Positions 9,586 through 18,869 of a DNA stretch of 64,000 nt are shown one piece after another. The notes below the pieces were generated by a model that ran no database searches, was not told where the DNA came from, and saw only the letters and a list, made by a program, of their open reading frames with translations. This DNA comes from Alphaproteobacteria bacterium (GTDB taxonomy: Bacteria; Pseudomonadota; Alphaproteobacteria; Micropepsales; Micropepsaceae). Both the position numbers and the translations under genes were made by a program. Location of the stretch: positions 1-64,000 of the forward strand of contig SHWE01000001.1 of the NCBI GenBank assembly GCA_009693985.1. Reading direction: 5' to 3'. How positions within the stretch are numbered: position 1 is the stretch's first letter; the number at the start of each line of letters is the position of its first letter.

Positions 9586-10436
9586 GCAGTAACGGGCCGA
9601 TGCGCCTTGAGGAACGAACGGACTTGGCGCACCGCGATGGGAATGCGTTCCTTCGGCTCTTTCCACGGATACATGCTCACCTCAGCCTTCGGCGCCAGCA
9701 TCGCGCACTCCATGGCGACAACGAGCGGATGCGCCGGCACGTCGTCGGGCATGATCAGCACGGGCGCTTGGCAATTCTTCACGAAATCGCGCGTCGCGGT
9801 GAAGACGAAATCGGCATTGGTGCGATACATCCGCGTTAGATAGCGCTCGACCATGTCCGGCGTGATGTCGGGCCGGCGCTTCATCAATTCCACCGCCCAG
9901 CCATTCTTGCTGCCGTCATAAAGGACGGTAGGCGCCTCGGGGCGGAAGCCGACGGGCTGCGCCGGAACGGCGGCGACGACGCGATTGGGTGCGCGCCTCA
10001 AAAGATTCCAGATGAAGGGGCCGCCGATGCAGAAGCCCAGCACCATGAATTTGTCGATGCCCAGATGATCCATCAGGCCGAGCTGATCGTCGGTGTGCGA
10101 ATCCCACGGCCGTTCGATATCGAGCGGGCCGGTGGACTGGCCGCCATTGGCATTGCGCAAATCGGCGAAGATGCAGCGGAAGTCCGATTTGAATTCCTCG
10201 ATCGGGTTGAAGGGGCTGGTGACGAGACCGGCCATCCGCGAGTTCAATCCGCCCCCCGCGATCAGCAGCAACGGAAAGCCGGAACCGGCTTCCTGATAGG
10301 CGATTTTAACGGGGCCTTTTTCGTAGAATTTGACGGCTCCGGCCGGGCCGGCTGCTTGCGCAAACACTTGCGTTGTTGCGGCGGCCGCTGTCGCGGCCAC
10401 GCCCGTTGCCAGTATGTCGCGTCTTGTCGGTTCCAT
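9582..10436 (-). CDS. Alpha/beta hydrolase, Tat-like signal
   Basis: MEPTRRDILATGVAATAAAATTQVFAQ; GSGFPLLLIAGGGLNS; LGFCIGGP. Confidence 0.8.
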   Translation of the reverse strand: MEPTRRDILATGVAATAAAATTQVFAQAAGPAGAVKFYEKGPVKIAYQEAGSGFPLLLIAGGGLNSRMAGLVTSPFNPIEEFKSDFRCIFADLRNANGGQSTGPLDIERPWDSHTDDQLGLMDHLGIDKFMVLGFCIGGPFIWNLLRRAPNRVVAAVPAQPVGFRPEAPTVLYDGSKNGWAVELMKRRPDITPDMVERYLTRMYRTNADFVFTATRDFVKNCQAPVLIMPDDVPAHPLVVAMECAMLAPKAEVSMYPWKEPKERIPIAVRQVRSFLKAHRPVTA

Positions 10437-10464
10437 GATCGGCCTCCTTTCAGCTCGTTGGAAA

Positions 10465-10866
10465 TTATTGCCCCATCTGCTCGGATGCCGGCACGCCCTT
10501 GTCGAAGATCCGCATCTCGATGTAGCGCGCCGGCCTGCCGGAAAGATTCTGCTGGCGGTGGACGCTGCCGCGCGGAACGTAATTGTACTCGCCGGCCTTC
10601 AGCACTTGCGGCGGCTTGCCCTGCACGGTGAAGGTGATTTCGCCTTCCTGGATTGCGGTCCATTGCTCGCCGGGATGGCGGTGGAACTGATTGCCGGCGC
10701 CCGGCGGCATGTTGACGGATTGCAGGCCGACCTCGCGCGTCGGGTCTTTCTCCAGCGGCATCGTGAAATAGCGATTGTTCTGCGCCTGCGGCGCCGGCGC
10801 CGACAAGGCGGACGTCGCGGCGATGCCCACTGCTACGAATAAAGCTGGGACGATCGATCTGTTCAT
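10465..10866 (-). CDS. Small secreted cupin
   Basis: MNRSIVPALFVAVGIAATSALSAPA; FHRHPGEQWTAIQEGEITFTVQGKPPQVLKAGEYNYVPRGSVHRQQN. Confidence 0.8.
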   Translation of the reverse strand: MNRSIVPALFVAVGIAATSALSAPAPQAQNNRYFTMPLEKDPTREVGLQSVNMPPGAGNQFHRHPGEQWTAIQEGEITFTVQGKPPQVLKAGEYNYVPRGSVHRQQNLSGRPARYIEMRIFDKGVPASEQMGQ

Positions 10867-11223
10867 GAACCCCTCCCGTGTTTTCTTTGACCAAGCCTAC
10901 ATCGTTTGCGCTGAATTTCGGAGTGTCCATCCCTATCTCTATGAGAGACGAACAGGCCAAGGAACGGCACAGCCGCAATGGGACGAAATTGCACCTTATG
11001 GTCCGGAAATTTTGCGACTCTATCCCCGCGAGCCGACAGGGATTTCCGGGCTTTCGGCCCTCCCTGTCCCCGTTTTGGGGAGGGGGGGAGGGGCAGGCGC
11101 CCTGGCCCGGATTTTCCCGCATATTTCCCGGGGGGCGAGGCGCGGCAGTGCCGTCGCCGTGATTCAAGCCGGCGGCTTTTTGTTCTAAGCTCGACCCATC
11201 GCAATTGGACACGGGGCAGGACG

Positions 11224-13164
11224 ATGACAAAGCGCAAAGACGGTACGGGCGCATCGCGGCGCGGATTCCTCAAAGGCGCGGGGCTGGCCGGCGCCGCCGC
11301 CATGGCCGCGCCGCTGAAGGCCGTCGCGGCGCAGCAAACGGCACCCGCGCGCGGCACGCCGCCGCTTCCCAATCGCGCCGCCGAAACCGCGCCGCCCGGA
11401 CCCGAAGTGCTGACGCAGGGCAAGAGCGGCGGCGACTTCATGATGGATGTCATCAAAAGCCTCGGCTTCGAATATATGGCGTCGAACCCGGCCTCTTCGT
11501 TCCGCGGCCTGCATGAATCGCTGATCAATTACGGCGGCAATGTGAACCCCGAATTCCTGACCTGCAGCCACGAGGAAATCTCGGTGGCGATGGGGCACGG
11601 CTATTTCAAGATCGAGGGCAAGCCGCTTCTCGTCATGGCGCACGGCACGGTCGGCCTGCATCACGCGACGATGGCGCTGTACAATTCCTGGTGCGACCGC
11701 GTGCCGGTCTATCTGATCATCGGCAACATCTTCGATTCGCAGATGCGCCGTCCGGGCATCGAATGGAATCACACAGCGCAAGATGCCGCCGCCATCGTCC
11801 GCGATTTCACGAAGTGGGACGATTATCCCGCTTCGCTGCAACACTTCGCCGAATCCTCGGTGCGCGCCTACAAGATCGCGATGACGCCGCCGACTCTACC
11901 GGTGGTGATTGTCGCCGACGGCGCGATGCAGGAAGACGACATGCCGGCGGGCGAGAATCCCGTCATCCCGAAGCTGCCGCAGATCAGCGTGCCGCAGGGT
12001 GAATCCGGCGCCGTCTCCGAAACCGCGCGGCTGCTGGTGAATGCGGAAGCCCCGGTGCTGGTCGCCGACCGCTATGCCCGCAGCCCGTCGGGCATCGGCG
12101 CCAAGATGCTGACCGAGCTTGCCGAGCTGCTGCAATGTCCGGTCATCGACACCAGCGGGCGCCTGAACATCGCCACGCGCCATCCGCTGCAACAGAGCGG
12201 CCGCGCTCGCGGACTCGTCAGGGGCGCCGATGTCGTGCTCGGCCTCGAGATGATCGATTACTGGAACACGCTGAACACCTATCGCGATCAGCTTCACCGT
12301 TCCTCGGAGCGGATCACAAAGGCGGGCGCCCGCACGCTCAGCATCGGTTCCGGCGATCTCTACATCAAATCGAACTATCAGGACTTTCAGCGCTTCCAGG
12401 AGGTCGATGTCGCGATGGCCGCCGACGCCGAGGCGACGATGCCTTCGCTGATCGAAGCGGTGAAGAAGCTCATCACGCCCGCGCACAAGGCGAATTACGA
12501 AGCGCGCGGCAAGCGCCACGCCGCCAATCATCTGGCCGATTACGAGAAGGCGAAGAGCGACGCCACCTATGGCTGGGACGCGAGCCCAGTCTCGACCGCG
12601 CGCCTTTCGATGGAAGTCTACAACGCGGTTCGGGGCGAAGACTGGTCGCTGGCCTCCCCGATGGCGCCGTACTCCTATTGGCCGCAACGCCTGTGGGCGA
12701 TGGAGAAGCCCTATCACTTCATCGGCGATGGCGGCGGCATGGGCATCGGCTATTGCGCGTCGGCCTCGCTCGGCGCGGCGCTCGCCAACCGCAAGCATGG
12801 GCGCTTCACCGTTTCGATCCAGCCCGACGGCGATCTTCTGATGACCATCGGCGCGTTGTGGACGGCGGCGCATCACAAGATTCCGCTGCTTTACGTCATG
12901 CACAACAATCGCGGCTACCATCAGGAAGTTATGCATGTGCAGCGCATCGCCAATCGCCGCATGCGCGGCCTCGACCGCGCCCATATCGGCACCACGCTGC
13001 GCGATCCCTTCGTCGATTACGCCAAGGTCGCCGAAGGCATGGGCGTTCACGGTATCGGCCCGATCACCGATCCCAAGGATTTGGGGCCTGCGCTGGCGCG
13101 CGCTGTCCCGATCGTCAAGTCGGGTCAGCCCGTTCTGATCGACGTCGTGACCCAAGGCCGATAG
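11224..13164 (+). CDS. Thiamine diphosphate-dependent enzyme with Tat signal
   Basis: SRRGFLKGAGLAGAAAMAAPLKAVAA; CSHEEISVAMGHGYFKIEGKPLLVMAHGTVGLHHAT; GDGGGMGIGYCASASLGAAL; DGDLLMTIGALWTAAHHKIPLLYVMHNNRGYHQE. Confidence 0.85.
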   Translation: MTKRKDGTGASRRGFLKGAGLAGAAAMAAPLKAVAAQQTAPARGTPPLPNRAAETAPPGPEVLTQGKSGGDFMMDVIKSLGFEYMASNPASSFRGLHESLINYGGNVNPEFLTCSHEEISVAMGHGYFKIEGKPLLVMAHGTVGLHHATMALYNSWCDRVPVYLIIGNIFDSQMRRPGIEWNHTAQDAAAIVRDFTKWDDYPASLQHFAESSVRAYKIAMTPPTLPVVIVADGAMQEDDMPAGENPVIPKLPQISVPQGESGAVSETARLLVNAEAPVLVADRYARSPSGIGAKMLTELAELLQCPVIDTSGRLNIATRHPLQQSGRARGLVRGADVVLGLEMIDYWNTLNTYRDQLHRSSERITKAGARTLSIGSGDLYIKSNYQDFQRFQEVDVAMAADAEATMPSLIEAVKKLITPAHKANYEARGKRHAANHLADYEKAKSDATYGWDASPVSTARLSMEVYNAVRGEDWSLASPMAPYSYWPQRLWAMEKPYHFIGDGGGMGIGYCASASLGAALANRKHGRFTVSIQPDGDLLMTIGALWTAAHHKIPLLYVMHNNRGYHQEVMHVQRIANRRMRGLDRAHIGTTLRDPFVDYAKVAEGMGVHGIGPITDPKDLGPALARAVPIVKSGQPVLIDVVTQGR

Positions 13165-13175
13165 GAGAAGCGACG

Positions 13176-13529
13176 ATGAAACGCATTTTGATTTTCGCTG
13201 CTCTGTTGGCTGTCGCAAGCGGCGCCGTTCTGGCCGCGCAAGCGTCCGGCGATGTCGCGAAGGGGCGGCAGGTCTATGTCGAAAAGGGCTGCGCCTATTG
13301 CCACGGCACGGTCGGGCAGGGCGGCGGCGGCCGCCTCGGCGGATTGCGGCTCGCCAATATGGGCATCGCTCTTCCGGCTTTCACGGAACAGCTGCGCCAT
13401 CCGCGCGATGAGATGCCGCCTTACGTGGAATCGGTGCTGCCCGACCGCGAGGTCGCCGACATCTTCGCCTATATCGGCTCGCTGCCGCCGCCACAGCCTG
13501 CGAGTTCGATTCCAATCTTGAACAGATAA
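13176..13529 (+). CDS. c-type cytochrome (class I-like), secreted
   Basis: MKRILIFAALLAVASGAVLA; GCAYCHG; RDEMPPYVESVLPDREVADIFAYIGSL. Confidence 0.9.
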   Translation: MKRILIFAALLAVASGAVLAAQASGDVAKGRQVYVEKGCAYCHGTVGQGGGGRLGGLRLANMGIALPAFTEQLRHPRDEMPPYVESVLPDREVADIFAYIGSLPPPQPASSIPILNR

Positions 13530-13603
13530 TTGCAAGTCCGGTTGACTTCGCGAATTCGCGCCCCACAATCGCCCAAACGCTATTCCTATTGGGATGATTG
13601 AGC

Positions 13604-14806
13604 ATGCACGACGTCACCAGTTCTCACTGGCATGAGCCGAAAGGCTTCAAGAATGCGGGCTACGGCGCCTGGAAGCGGCCCAACACGCCCTATGACGATT
13701 TCATGGAGGCGCAAGGGATTCCGATCCACCGCGCCATCGGCGTCAAGCGCGTGCAGGATTTGCCGCTCAAATCCTGGGCGCGGATGGGCGGGCGCGGCAC
13801 CTTCATCCAGCTCTACGGCACCGAAGGGCTGTGGGGCGCCTATGTCGTCGAGGTGCCGGGGCGCGGCGCGCTGAACCCCGAGCGCCATATGTATGAGGAG
13901 ACCTTCCTCGTCGTCGATGGGCGCGGCACCACCGAAATCTGGAGCGATGACCATCCCAAGCCCCGCAGCTTCGAATGGGGCAGAGGCTCGATGTTCTCGG
14001 TGCCGCTCAATTGCTGGCACCGCATCGTCAATGCGGGCTCCGCGCCGGCGCTGATTCTCGTCGCGACCACAGCGCCCAACGTCATCAATCTCTTCCGCGA
14101 CCAGGAATGGATCTTCAATTGCCCGGTGGCGATCCCGTCGCGCTATGACGGGAGCGATGATTATTTCAAGCCGAAGGACGACATCGCGCCCGATCCCTTG
14201 CGCGGTCTTGCCATGCGCAAGACCAATCTCATTCCCGACATCTTCAACGCCGAGCTCTATCTCGATAACCGCCGCAGCCAGGGTTACAAGCGCATGGAGC
14301 CCAATATGGCGGGCAACGTGTTCTATCAATTCGTCGGCGAATATCTGACGGGGCAATATTCCAAAGCGCACGCCCACGCATCGGCCGCCGTGCTCGTCTG
14401 CATACGCGGCACCGGCTACACCTATACGTGGCCGCGCTCGGCGGGACTGACGCCGTGGAAAGACGGCAAGGGCGATGAAGTCTACAAACAGGAATATGAG
14501 CCGGTCGGCATGGTGACGGCGGCGCCCTATGGCGGCGACTGGTTCCATGCGCATTTCGGTACGAGTGTGGAGCCGTTGCGCCTGATCGGCTGGTACGGGC
14601 CCAACAATCACCGCGCGCACAAGCCGGGCCGGCCGGGCGAGAAGGCGATCGATGAAGGCGCCATCGACATCCGCGACGGCGGCACCGCCATTCCCTATTG
14701 GGACGAAGACCCGTTCATCCGCAAGGAATATGAAGAAATTCTGCGTGCGGGAGGCGTGCCGTCTCGGATGGACGCTTCTCTCTATGTGGACCCGTTGAAA
14801 GCCTGA
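13604..14806 (+). CDS. Bicupin protein, paralog 1
   Basis: MHDVTSSHWHEPKGFKNAGYG...; YSKAHAHASAAVLVCIRGTGYTYTWP; WFHAHFG; similar over its length to 25586-26806 and 34900-36117. Confidence 0.8.
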   Translation: MHDVTSSHWHEPKGFKNAGYGAWKRPNTPYDDFMEAQGIPIHRAIGVKRVQDLPLKSWARMGGRGTFIQLYGTEGLWGAYVVEVPGRGALNPERHMYEETFLVVDGRGTTEIWSDDHPKPRSFEWGRGSMFSVPLNCWHRIVNAGSAPALILVATTAPNVINLFRDQEWIFNCPVAIPSRYDGSDDYFKPKDDIAPDPLRGLAMRKTNLIPDIFNAELYLDNRRSQGYKRMEPNMAGNVFYQFVGEYLTGQYSKAHAHASAAVLVCIRGTGYTYTWPRSAGLTPWKDGKGDEVYKQEYEPVGMVTAAPYGGDWFHAHFGTSVEPLRLIGWYGPNNHRAHKPGRPGEKAIDEGAIDIRDGGTAIPYWDEDPFIRKEYEEILRAGGVPSRMDASLYVDPLKA

Positions 14807-14825
14807 GCGCCGTCGAAAGGTGGCC

Positions 14826-15863
14826 ATGCCATCGTCGCTGGGATTGTCGAAACGGTTCATTGCCGCTGCTACGTTCGCCGCGTTTCCGATGCTCGCGCAC
14901 GCGGCGGAACAGCGCCCCTTCTATGCCGGCAAGACGCTGAACGTGATCGTGGGCCTACCGCCCGGCGGCGGCGCGGACGCCTATGCGCGGCTGCTGGCGC
15001 GCCATCTGGCGAAGCATATTCCGGGTCAGCCCTCCATCGTCGTGCAGAACATGCCGGGCGCCGGCACGCTGAAATCGGTGATGTATCTGAACACCACCGC
15101 GCCCGCCGACGGCACGACGGTCGGCACGTTCTCCTCGGCGCTTATCAATGAAGCGCTGACCGCGCCGGCCCGCGTCAACGTCGATTTCCGCAAATTCACC
15201 TGGATCGGCAATATCAGCGAGGACGTGCGCGTCTGTTATGTCTGGGCGGCGAGCGGCGTGAAGAACTGGCAGGACATGCTGGTGAAGAGCCGCACCAAGG
15301 AAATCTTTATGGGCGCCACCGCGCCGGGCACGGCGGGCAATGCCGATACCTCGATGCTGCAAAATCTGTTCGGCGTGAAGATCCGCCAAGTGCAAGGCTA
15401 TGCGGGCAGCGCCGACAAACGCCTCGCGGTGGAGCGGCGCGAGATCGACGGCGATTGCGGCGGCTGGATCGCGGTGCCGCCGGAATGGCTGGCCGAGAAG
15501 AAGATCAATGTCGTCGTCCGCCTGTCGCCGACTCTGGTCCCGGGCATGGATGGAAACGTGCCTTTCGGCGGCAATCTCACAAAAGACGCGCGCGAGCGCC
15601 AACTCTATAATTTCCTCGTCGCGCCGGAGCGGCTGGGCCGCCTCTTCATGGTGTCCTCGCGCGTGCCCGCCGATCGCGCGGCGATATTGCGCGCCGGCTT
15701 TGACGCGACGGTCGCCGATCCGGCGTTCCGCGCCGAAGCGGCCCGCATGAAGCTCACTGTGACGCCGATGAATGGTGCCGAGGTGACGACGCACATTGCC
15801 GCGCTCTATACGACGCCTGCCGATCTCATCGCGCGGGCGCGAACCATCCTGGGTCAGCCATGA
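14826..15863 (+). CDS. Bug/TctC-type tripartite tricarboxylate transporter substrate-binding protein
   Basis: Signal peptide; RPFYAGKTLNVIVGLPPGGGADAYARLLARHLAKHIPGQPSIVVQNMPGAGTL. Confidence 0.85.
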   Translation: MPSSLGLSKRFIAAATFAAFPMLAHAAEQRPFYAGKTLNVIVGLPPGGGADAYARLLARHLAKHIPGQPSIVVQNMPGAGTLKSVMYLNTTAPADGTTVGTFSSALINEALTAPARVNVDFRKFTWIGNISEDVRVCYVWAASGVKNWQDMLVKSRTKEIFMGATAPGTAGNADTSMLQNLFGVKIRQVQGYAGSADKRLAVERREIDGDCGGWIAVPPEWLAEKKINVVVRLSPTLVPGMDGNVPFGGNLTKDARERQLYNFLVAPERLGRLFMVSSRVPADRAAILRAGFDATVADPAFRAEAARMKLTVTPMNGAEVTTHIAALYTTPADLIARARTILGQP

Positions 15864-16723
15864 TGCGTGAAATCGTGTGGCTCGGTTTGGCTTTGGCGTT
15901 CCTCGCGGCACCGTCCGTGTCGTCGGCGCCCGCGCGTCCGCAGGCCGCGCCGGCCCTGCAATCCGTCGACCTCGAACTCGTGCTCGCCACCGACAATTCG
16001 CAGAGCATCGATCGCTCCGAAGCGTTGTTGCAGCGCCAGGGCGTCGCCGCCGCGTTCCGCCACCCGGACGTGGTGCGCGCCATCCAATCGGGCTCGCTCG
16101 GCAAGATCGCCGTCGCCTATATCGATTGGTCGAGCCTGCCTTACACGCGGCTGGCGATCGATTGGCGCATCATCGCCGATAAGGCGAGCGCCGACGCCTT
16201 CGCGGACGCTCTGCTGAAGGCGCCGCCCGGCTTTGGTGCGGGCACCGCGATCGGCGAGACGCTGATGCTGGCCGCTCAATTGATCGAGACCAACGCCATT
16301 CAAGGCGTGCAGCGGACCATCGACATCTCCGGCGACGGCCCGAACAATACGGGCCCCGCGGTCTATGCCGTGCGCGACGAGGTGATTGCGAAGGGCATCG
16401 GGATCAACGGCCTTCCCATCATCAGCACGGGCGATTATGGGCAGGGCGAGTGGGGCGCCTATTACGGCCAGCTCGAACAATATTATCAGAACTGCGTCAT
16501 CGGCGGCCCGCGCTCCTTCGCGCTGCCGGCGCGCGGTTTTCAGGAATTCGCCGCCGCCATACGTCGCAAATTGGTGCTGGAGATTTCCGATGCCACGCCC
16601 CCGACGCCGATCATAAAAGTCGCCGCCAGTTCGCCGCCGCCACTTCGCCCGCCAAATCTCAATCGCGGCGGCGGCGCCGAAAATTGCGGCAACGACGGCC
16701 GCATCAGGCGCTTCCGCTTCTGA
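15860..16723 (+). CDS. DUF1194 (VWA-like) secreted protein
   Basis: VDLELVLATDNSQSIDRSEALLQRQGVAAAFRHPDVVRAI...; start overlaps the preceding stop. Confidence 0.8.
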   Translation: MMREIVWLGLALAFLAAPSVSSAPARPQAAPALQSVDLELVLATDNSQSIDRSEALLQRQGVAAAFRHPDVVRAIQSGSLGKIAVAYIDWSSLPYTRLAIDWRIIADKASADAFADALLKAPPGFGAGTAIGETLMLAAQLIETNAIQGVQRTIDISGDGPNNTGPAVYAVRDEVIAKGIGINGLPIISTGDYGQGEWGAYYGQLEQYYQNCVIGGPRSFALPARGFQEFAAAIRRKLVLEISDATPPTPIIKVAASSPPPLRPPNLNRGGGAENCGNDGRIRRFRF

Positions 16724-18075
16724 TGGCAAAAAAGGCGGGCGCCATCACCGACATCATCGAGGACGGAGGAGACGCGCATCTCCTGCGCACCATCGGCCCG
16801 TGGCAGATGGCGTTCTACGGCGCCGGGTCGATGCTGGGCGCCGGCATTTACGGTTTGATCGGACAGGCCGCCGGCATCATGGGCTCCGCCGTGTGGCTCG
16901 CCTTCGCGGTCGGGCTTATCGCCGCGCTGCTGACGGGGCTCTCTTATGCGTCGCTCGGCTCGCGTTATCCGCGCGCGGCGGGCGCCGCCTATGTCACGCA
17001 GCGCGCCTATGGTCACGGGCTGTTGACGCATGTGGTGGGTCTGACCGTCGCCTTCGCGGGACTGACCTCGATCGCGGCGGGCGCACGCGTGATCGCCGAA
17101 AATCTCGGGCGTCTGCCGGGCCTCGAGACCTGGCCGCTATTGGGGCTCGCATTTCTCTATCTCTTGGTGCTTGGCGGCATCGTCTATCGCGGCATCCGCG
17201 AATCCATGTGGGTGAACATGGCATGCACGGCGGTCGAAGCGGGCGGGCTGTTGCTCGTGCTCGCCGTCGGCGTGCGCTATTGGGGCTCGGCCGACCTTCT
17301 TGAGTTTCCCGTCAACGGAACCGCTGATTTCTCGGTCGTGATCCTGATCCAAGGCGTCGTGCTGACCTTCTATTCCTTCCTCGGCTTCGAAGACAGTTTC
17401 AACGTCGCCGAAGAGGTGAAGAATCCGCGCCGCAACATCCCGCTCGGCCTTGTCTCGGCGCTTGCGTTCACGGCCTGCATCTATATCGGCGTCGCCATCA
17501 CGGCGGTGTCCGTCGTGCCCTGGCGCGAGCTTGCTGAAGCGCGCGCGCCCTTGGCCGAAGTGATGGCGCGTGCGGCACCGTGGTTTCCGACCTCCGCCTT
17601 CCTCGCCATCACCATTTTCGCCGTCGGCAATACGGGGCTGATCAATTACATCACGACCTCGCGGCTGCTCTACGGCATGGCGCGCGACAAAAGGCTGCCC
17701 GGCATGTTCGCCGCCGTGCACAGAAAGCGGCGGACGCCGCACAAGGCGATCTTCGTTATTTTACTCATCCTTGCCGCGCTGGTTCTTTCCGGCGACATCT
17801 CGCAGCTCGCCTCTGCGACGGTTCTGCTGCTGCTGCTGGTCTTCACCGCCGTCAACGGCTCGCTCGCGGTGCTGAAGCTGCGGCCCGGTGAGCCGAAGGG
17901 CGGCTTCGAGATTCCGATCTTCGTGCCGGCGCTGGGCTCGGTGGTGTGCTTCGCGCTGTTCCTCGCCCGGGTCGGTTCGGGCGATTGGCGCGCGCCCGCC
18001 ATCTCGGTGGCGCTGCTCGTCTTTGTCGTGGTGCTCTATGTTTTCGTCAAACCGAAAGCGCGGAGCACAGTATGA
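16723..18075 (+). CDS. APC-family amino acid/amine permease
   Basis: MLGAGIYGLIGQAAGIMGSAVWLAF..., multi-TM; TGATG overlap with the DUF1194 gene. Confidence 0.9.
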   Translation: MAKKAGAITDIIEDGGDAHLLRTIGPWQMAFYGAGSMLGAGIYGLIGQAAGIMGSAVWLAFAVGLIAALLTGLSYASLGSRYPRAAGAAYVTQRAYGHGLLTHVVGLTVAFAGLTSIAAGARVIAENLGRLPGLETWPLLGLAFLYLLVLGGIVYRGIRESMWVNMACTAVEAGGLLLVLAVGVRYWGSADLLEFPVNGTADFSVVILIQGVVLTFYSFLGFEDSFNVAEEVKNPRRNIPLGLVSALAFTACIYIGVAITAVSVVPWRELAEARAPLAEVMARAAPWFPTSAFLAITIFAVGNTGLINYITTSRLLYGMARDKRLPGMFAAVHRKRRTPHKAIFVILLILAALVLSGDISQLASATVLLLLLVFTAVNGSLAVLKLRPGEPKGGFEIPIFVPALGSVVCFALFLARVGSGDWRAPAISVALLVFVVVLYVFVKPKARSTV

Positions 18076-18103
18076 GCCCTATGGTTTTAAATCCTCCAAT
18101 TTA

Positions 18104-18839
18104 TCAGGGAGGAGAAAACCTAAGCATTGATGACCTAACAGGAACTTTAATTCGGTACTTTGTTGCTACACCTTCAACCAAAGATAAGAACCAAGGGTTG
18201 GCCTCGGGTGCGACGACAATACTTCGAAGAAGTTTGCCGAGTGGAATTTTTACAAACATGCCAGTTTCCGGTATTGGTTTTTCGAATTCATCGTGAAACC
18301 GATCGATGATGACGCGGACCTCCTTCTCGAAACTGTAAGCTTTCGTCTTATACGCAAATAAATCGGAATACGGATTGATTTACAATTTTGGATTTCGCCA
18401 GTGGTTCACGTATCTTACTTTTTTTAATGGCTAACTCATAGGGAATGCGAGCCGCGTTGATCGTATCGCGCAACTTCTGAACAGTTGTAGTTATAGCGAT
18501 AGAGTTTTCCGAGCGACCATAGATTTTCCACATGGCCATGTTGTCATTGATATTGGCATGCCAGCAATTGAGGAAAACTTTCTCCCGCAGACGCGAATTC
18601 CATTCTCTAGCTGTGAACGAGATCTTGTTAATTTCGTAAGATTTGTCGATGGCCTGCCTTATAGAAGTTGTGAATGCTCCTTCAAATTTATCCTCAAGCT
18701 GATCGCCCCGAATGAAGAAGAGGCGCTGATTATGGATCAGGTCTAGAAATTTTGCCGTGTCGAGGTAACGCCACAAAATGGTGGTTTCATTCAGTTGATC
18801 GTCAACTCTCGCTTTGCCCTTAATAATTAGAGTCATCAC
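18104..18839 (-). pseudogene. DUF2971-like gene disrupted by +1 frameshift in A7 and an in-frame TAA
   Basis: Frame 1 MMTLIIKGK...IPYELAIKK; after skipping one A of AAAAAAA: VRYVNHWRNPKL*INPYSDLFAYKTKAYSFEKEVRVIIDRFHDEFEKPIPETGMFVKIPLGKLLRSIVVAPEANPWFLSLVEGVATKYRIKVPVRSSMLRFSPP*. Confidence 0.85.
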
Positions 18840-18869
18840 TCAATCAGTAACGCCATTCGTATTAATCGT

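Noticed and set aside
18072-18296. + strand ORF MSPMVLNPPIYQGGENLS... after the APC permease
   Set aside because: Antisense to the coherent C-terminal coding sequence of the DUF2971 pseudogene
18419-18425. Programmed frameshift in the A7 tract of the DUF2971 gene
   Set aside because: The restored frame meets an in-frame TAA only 12 codons later, so frameshifting would not yield a full product
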